The position numbers were made by a program, and so were the translations under genes. The notes beneath the pieces are model-generated. The model was not told where the DNA came from. It saw only the letters and a list, made by a program, of their open reading frames with translations, and did no database searches. A stretch of 17,572 nucleotides of DNA from CAZEJK01 sp964512045 (GTDB lineage: Bacteria; Acidobacteriota; Thermoanaerobaculia; Thermoanaerobaculales; Sulfomarinibacteraceae): positions 1-17,572 of the forward strand of contig CAZEJK010000101.1 of NCBI GenBank assembly GCA_964512045.1. The letters run 5' to 3'. Positions 14,628 to 17,572 of the stretch are shown here, one piece after another; position 1 is the stretch's first letter; each line of letters begins with the position of its first letter.

Positions 14628-16735
14628 TGCGTTTCAAGCGCCTGGAACTCAACAACTGGCGGAGCTTCCTCGGGAACTGCGTGATCGACTTCGCCCAGAC
14701 CGGCGAGCGCAATGTCACCGTGTTCGTCGGGCAGAACGGCGCGGGGAAGACGGCCCTCCTGAACGCGTTCACCTGGGCGCTGTACGGGGAGACCACCGCG
14801 GGGTTTCGTCAGGCCGATGACCTGTTCAACCACGCCGCGCTCGCGGCAATCCCGGTCGGGGGTTTGGGACGCATGGAAGTGTGCCTGGAGTTCGAGCACG
14901 ACGGGGCGCACTACGCCGTCCGTCGCTACCAGGAAGCGCGCCGGGACGAGGGGGAGGACGCGCCGCGCGTCCATCCACCCGTGCTGGTCGCCACGCGTCG
15001 GCGCAGTTCGACCGAGACCATCACCCAGGACGAGATTAACGCCGTCCTTCCCCCCGGATTGCACCCGTTCTTCTTCTTTCCGGCCGAGAACATCGGGAAG
15101 GACATCGACCAGAACGACGCCGCGGCTATCCGGGCAAGCATGTCAAACGCCATAGACGTTCTTCTCGGAATCGAGCGGTACGACAAGGCCCTCGCAGTCA
15201 TCTCGACCGCGCTCTGCCAGCATCTGAAGACTCCTCGCGGCGCGCGGCACACGGCCCTGGAGGTGTCGGAGGCGGAGTCTAAGCGAGCACGCGAGGCCTG
15301 GGAGCAGGCCAACGCTCGAAAGAAGGAGTTGCCGGGTCGGGTCAAGGAGGCCGAGGCCCTGGTAGAAAAGCTAAAAGCCCAGCTCGACGTTAGTGACCAG
15401 CACCGCAAAGCCATGGATGAGTTCAAGGAGGTGAAGGCTGGGAAGGCGGAGGCGGAGAAGCGCGTGGCTGACTCGAAGGAGCAGCAGCGCGCCATCGCCA
15501 ACCGGGAGTGCGCCGTGATCTTCGGCCATGAGCTGTTCAGGGACGCATCCGAGGCCCTCAACGAGGCCCACCGGCGAGGCGAGATCCCGCCAAAGGTCTC
15601 TGCGGGGCTACTGAATGAACTCCTTGATGAGCGCCACAAGTGCATCTGTGGTCGCGAGCTTGGCGAGCACGAGCGGTCCGAGCTGGAAGTGCTGCGGTCC
15701 AGGACGGTCGAGGACTTCGTTGCTGAGATCGCTAGCAACCTGCGCGGCCGCGCTCCACAGCTTGCATGGCGCGACGGAGCGCGACGGGACGAGGAGGCCG
15801 CTCAAGCGCTGCTTGACGAGGTCGGAGGGGGTGCCAACGCCGAGGCCGAGTTCCGGAAGCTGCGAAACTGCGAGATGGAGCTGCTGAACCGCCAACCGGA
15901 TCTGATGAGCCACGCGGACCCCGACCAGACGATGGCCGCGTGGCAGGACGCTTCGCGTGTCGAGCTTCGCCTCAACGCCGAACTCCAGGCGGTGGCCGCC
16001 GAGCTACCCAAGCTCGAGCGCGCAAAGAACGACGCAGAGCGAGACCACCAGAAGGCGCTAAAGAAGAACACCGACGCGCAGACCATCGGGCGGGCCCGCG
16101 AGTTTCTGTCCAACGTAGAGTCGACGCTCTCGACCATCCAGATCGCCATCCGCGCAGCGGCCCGAAAGGACGTTGAGCGGGCAATGAACACGTTCTATAG
16201 CGCCCTATTGATGAAAGACTATAGGATCAGCCTCACCGACGAGTTCCGCTACGAGATCACCGACGAGTCGTCCGGCCGACGTGTCGGCGCGTCGTCGTCC
16301 GAGGTCGCGCTCGCCACGTTCGCCTTCGTCGGCGCCCTGGCGGGTTTGATGCCGGTCTACGCGAACATCGATCAGCTGCTGCCGAAGGGGGACGACCAGT
16401 CCCCTGGCGGGCTGTCCGCCGACACGTCTCGGGCGTACCCCGTGGTGCTGGATGCCCCGTACAGCCCGTTCGGGACGGACTACTCTGCGCGGTTCTCAGA
16501 GCAGCTGCCGGGGCTGTTGCCGCAGAGCGTCGTGATCGTCCGAGAAGACCAACTCCAGTACGTCGAGCCGATGCTGGCTGGGCGCCGGGTCGGCGCCGCC
16601 TACGTGATCCAGCTCCACTCGGGCAAGGAGGAGTCGCGGACGATCCGGTGGCTCGCCCACGACGTCGACTATGTGGTGAATACGGACGATCAAGAGGCGC
16701 CGCACTCGAAGCTCGCGGCGCTGCCGCTGGGGTAG
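14627..16735 (+). CDS. Second DndD/SMC-like ATPase
   Basis: The 702-residue protein begins MRFKRLELNNWRSF and has Walker A GQNGAGKT at 35-42, followed by LNAFTWALYGE. PFFFFPAENIGKD (147-159) occupies the place of the FDGE motif of DndD. Long coiled-coil segments lie at about 210-290 and 430-510. At the tip, CICGREL (C339, C341) is a single CxCG, a possible half zinc hook. The signature region reads GASSSEVALATFAF instead of the usual LSxGE, and Walker B is VVLDAP. It is a paralogue of DndD, not a copy. By context it powers the restriction module with the PLD-helicase. The ATG at 14627 overlaps the preceding TGA; a GTG at 14624 is the alternative. Confidence 0.87.
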   Translation: MRFKRLELNNWRSFLGNCVIDFAQTGERNVTVFVGQNGAGKTALLNAFTWALYGETTAGFRQADDLFNHAALAAIPVGGLGRMEVCLEFEHDGAHYAVRRYQEARRDEGEDAPRVHPPVLVATRRRSSTETITQDEINAVLPPGLHPFFFFPAENIGKDIDQNDAAAIRASMSNAIDVLLGIERYDKALAVISTALCQHLKTPRGARHTALEVSEAESKRAREAWEQANARKKELPGRVKEAEALVEKLKAQLDVSDQHRKAMDEFKEVKAGKAEAEKRVADSKEQQRAIANRECAVIFGHELFRDASEALNEAHRRGEIPPKVSAGLLNELLDERHKCICGRELGEHERSELEVLRSRTVEDFVAEIASNLRGRAPQLAWRDGARRDEEAAQALLDEVGGGANAEAEFRKLRNCEMELLNRQPDLMSHADPDQTMAAWQDASRVELRLNAELQAVAAELPKLERAKNDAERDHQKALKKNTDAQTIGRAREFLSNVESTLSTIQIAIRAAARKDVERAMNTFYSALLMKDYRISLTDEFRYEITDESSGRRVGASSSEVALATFAFVGALAGLMPVYANIDQLLPKGDDQSPGGLSADTSRAYPVVLDAPYSPFGTDYSARFSEQLPGLLPQSVVIVREDQLQYVEPMLAGRRVGAAYVIQLHSGKEESRTIRWLAHDVDYVVNTDDQEAPHSKLAALPLG

Positions 16736-16737
16736 AC

Positions 16738-17211
16738 ATGGCCTCCAAGGACCGTATTTACATCGACAAGGACCTGGTCCCGATCGCGGACCGGCTGGTC
16801 AAACGATCGATTCCGGGCTCGGAGTCAGTGCAAGGCGTGTTCCGTGACACGAGGGAGCTGGCCGTGTTCGCCGCCGGTCTTGGCTACCGGAAGAAGCGCA
16901 CGCGCGCCGTCGCCGCCCATGGTCGTGAGATCAAGCTCTCCGCGGTCGAGCGAATCGACCTGGGGGGCGCCGACATCGTCAACGCCCTCGCCGTGGCCGT
17001 GCGCGGCACGGTCCACATCCTGGCGCCGGACTCAGCGCAGGATCGAGCCGAGATCTTCGAACAGTATGTCAACGGAGGCCTCGACTACATCGCCGGGATC
17101 GCCGGCGAAGAGGAGGCCGACCTGGATATCGTGGCGCACCTCGTCAAATCGGAGCACGCCCCAGGGGAGGCGCAGGACGAAATGCTGGACCTCCTCAGTC
17201 AGAGGTTGTGA
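16738..17211 (+). CDS. dnd system-associated protein 4 homologue
   Basis: The 157-residue protein matches my memory of the dnd-associated protein 4 family, common in cyanobacterial PT loci. Family traits include an N-terminal RIYIDKDLVP, a central FRDTRELAVFAAGLGYRKKR (36-55), DIVNALAVA, and a C-terminal EIFEQYVNGGLDYI (about 103-116). Its biochemical role is unknown. Gene order, 2 nt after the SMC-like ATPase, suggests a partner of that ATPase much as DndE partners DndD, though no clear sequence similarity to DndE is seen. The ATG at 16738 follows the previous stop directly; no strong ribosome binding site is seen, so reinitiation after the upstream stop is likely. Its last 13 nt overlap the converging gene. 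Confidence 0.82.
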   Translation: MASKDRIYIDKDLVPIADRLVKRSIPGSESVQGVFRDTRELAVFAAGLGYRKKRTRAVAAHGREIKLSAVERIDLGGADIVNALAVAVRGTVHILAPDSAQDRAEIFEQYVNGGLDYIAGIAGEEEADLDIVAHLVKSEHAPGEAQDEMLDLLSQRL

Positions 17212-17572
17212 TCCTTGCATAACGCCCTACTCTCCACTCGCCGCATAGAAGACCAGGCCACCCGCTGATCGGCCCACGCGGGCTGGCGGGCGAGCTGGTG
17301 CAGGTCGCGCTCGGGGAGGGGCTCCACACCGTCGACGGCCTCGAGGTGGAGGACCTCTTCCTGGATGTCCGGTGCGAGCAAGGTCAAGGCGAGCAGCTTC
17401 GACAGGCGCCCGCGGGTGAAGCCGAGCTGGGCGGCGAGGGTGGCCTGGTCGGGGTACTCGCCGCGGTCGAGCTTGCCTTGCAGGTCGTGGGCGAGGGCGA
17501 GCATCCGGGCGACGCGTGCGGGCTGGCGCTTGGGGGCGGCCTCGGGCGGTGGCGGGATGACGCCGGAGACGG
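17199..17572 (-). CDS. Recombinase-associated HTH protein, 5' end beyond window
   Basis: The frame is open to the right edge, so the N-terminus is missing. A proline-rich linker (about 17525-17560) precedes RVARMLALAHDLQ and then a helix-turn-helix, ATLAAQLGFTRGRLSKLLAL. Next come LLAPDIQEEVLHL and LPERDLHQLARQPAWADQRVAW. This layout (ALAH, HTH, LAPDIQE, then RDL and W--QR--W) matches small proteins that, as I recall, lie next to large serine recombinases in Planctomycetota and other high-GC groups. The HTH resembles that of ParB/KorB-like proteins. The last 17 or so residues after QRVAW do not fit the family and overlap the end of the dnd-associated gene, so the natural 3' end may have been replaced at an island junction. 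An in-frame ATG lies at 17504, but the similarity begins upstream of it. Confidence 0.6.
   Translation of the reverse strand, partial: VSGVIPPPPEAAPKRQPARVARMLALAHDLQGKLDRGEYPDQATLAAQLGFTRGRLSKLLALTLLAPDIQEEVLHLEAVDGVEPLPERDLHQLARQPAWADQRVAWSSMRRVESRALCKDHNL

Noticed and set aside
1..17572. CRISPR arrays or insertion sequences
   Set aside because: No regularly spaced repeats, transposase motifs or terminal inverted repeats were seen in the window.

Overview
The window comes from a high-GC bacterium. It carries a nearly complete DNA phosphorothioation (PT, Dnd) defence locus. All five modification genes are present: dndA on the minus strand, and dndB, dndC, dndD and dndE on the plus strand. 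The phylum cannot be fixed from the sequence. The partial gene at the right edge resembles small helix-turn-helix proteins that, as I recall, sit beside site-specific recombinases in Planctomycetota, Myxococcota and similar lineages. That, with the defence content, suggests an accessory island.

Layout. Positions 1-513 hold an intrinsic terminator for a gene left of the window and then DNA with no recognisable gene. Positions 514-3540 (minus strand) form a three-gene transcription unit: dndA (cysteine desulfurase), a DUF262 (DGQQR-type) protein and a RiboL-PSP-type HEPN protein. A divergent regulatory region (3541-3668) separates it from the plus-strand operon. It contains a good sigma-70-type promoter, an imperfect inverted repeat over the -10 element, a perfect 12-bp palindrome, and a direct repeat around a candidate dndA -10. 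Positions 3669-8638 are dndB-dndC-dndD-dndE, with coding overlaps or start/stop overlaps at each junction. Next come the PT-associated putative methyltransferase (8643-10109) and a large protein with two alpha-CTD-like helix-hairpin-helix repeats and a sigma region-4 helix-turn-helix (10156-12249). A PLD-nuclease/superfamily II helicase, the family usually called the DNA phosphorothioation system restriction enzyme, follows (12257-14431). Then come a 71-residue protein, a second SMC/DndD-like ATPase, and a dnd-associated protein 4 homologue (16738-17211). A convergent partial gene fills the right edge.

How the parts fit. DndA would supply sulfur and DndC-DndD-DndE would insert it into the DNA backbone; DndB probably tunes the level or expression of modification. 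No DndF/DndG/DndH restriction genes are visible. In that place is a module of sigma-like HTH protein, PLD-helicase, small protein, SMC-like ATPase and associated protein 4, which I infer is the restriction arm. The DUF262-HEPN pair sharing a transcript with dndA could be a second, RNA-targeting arm. SspE and GmrSD show that DUF262 domains can sense DNA modification, so PT sensing coupled to a HEPN ribonuclease is the most novel hypothesis here.
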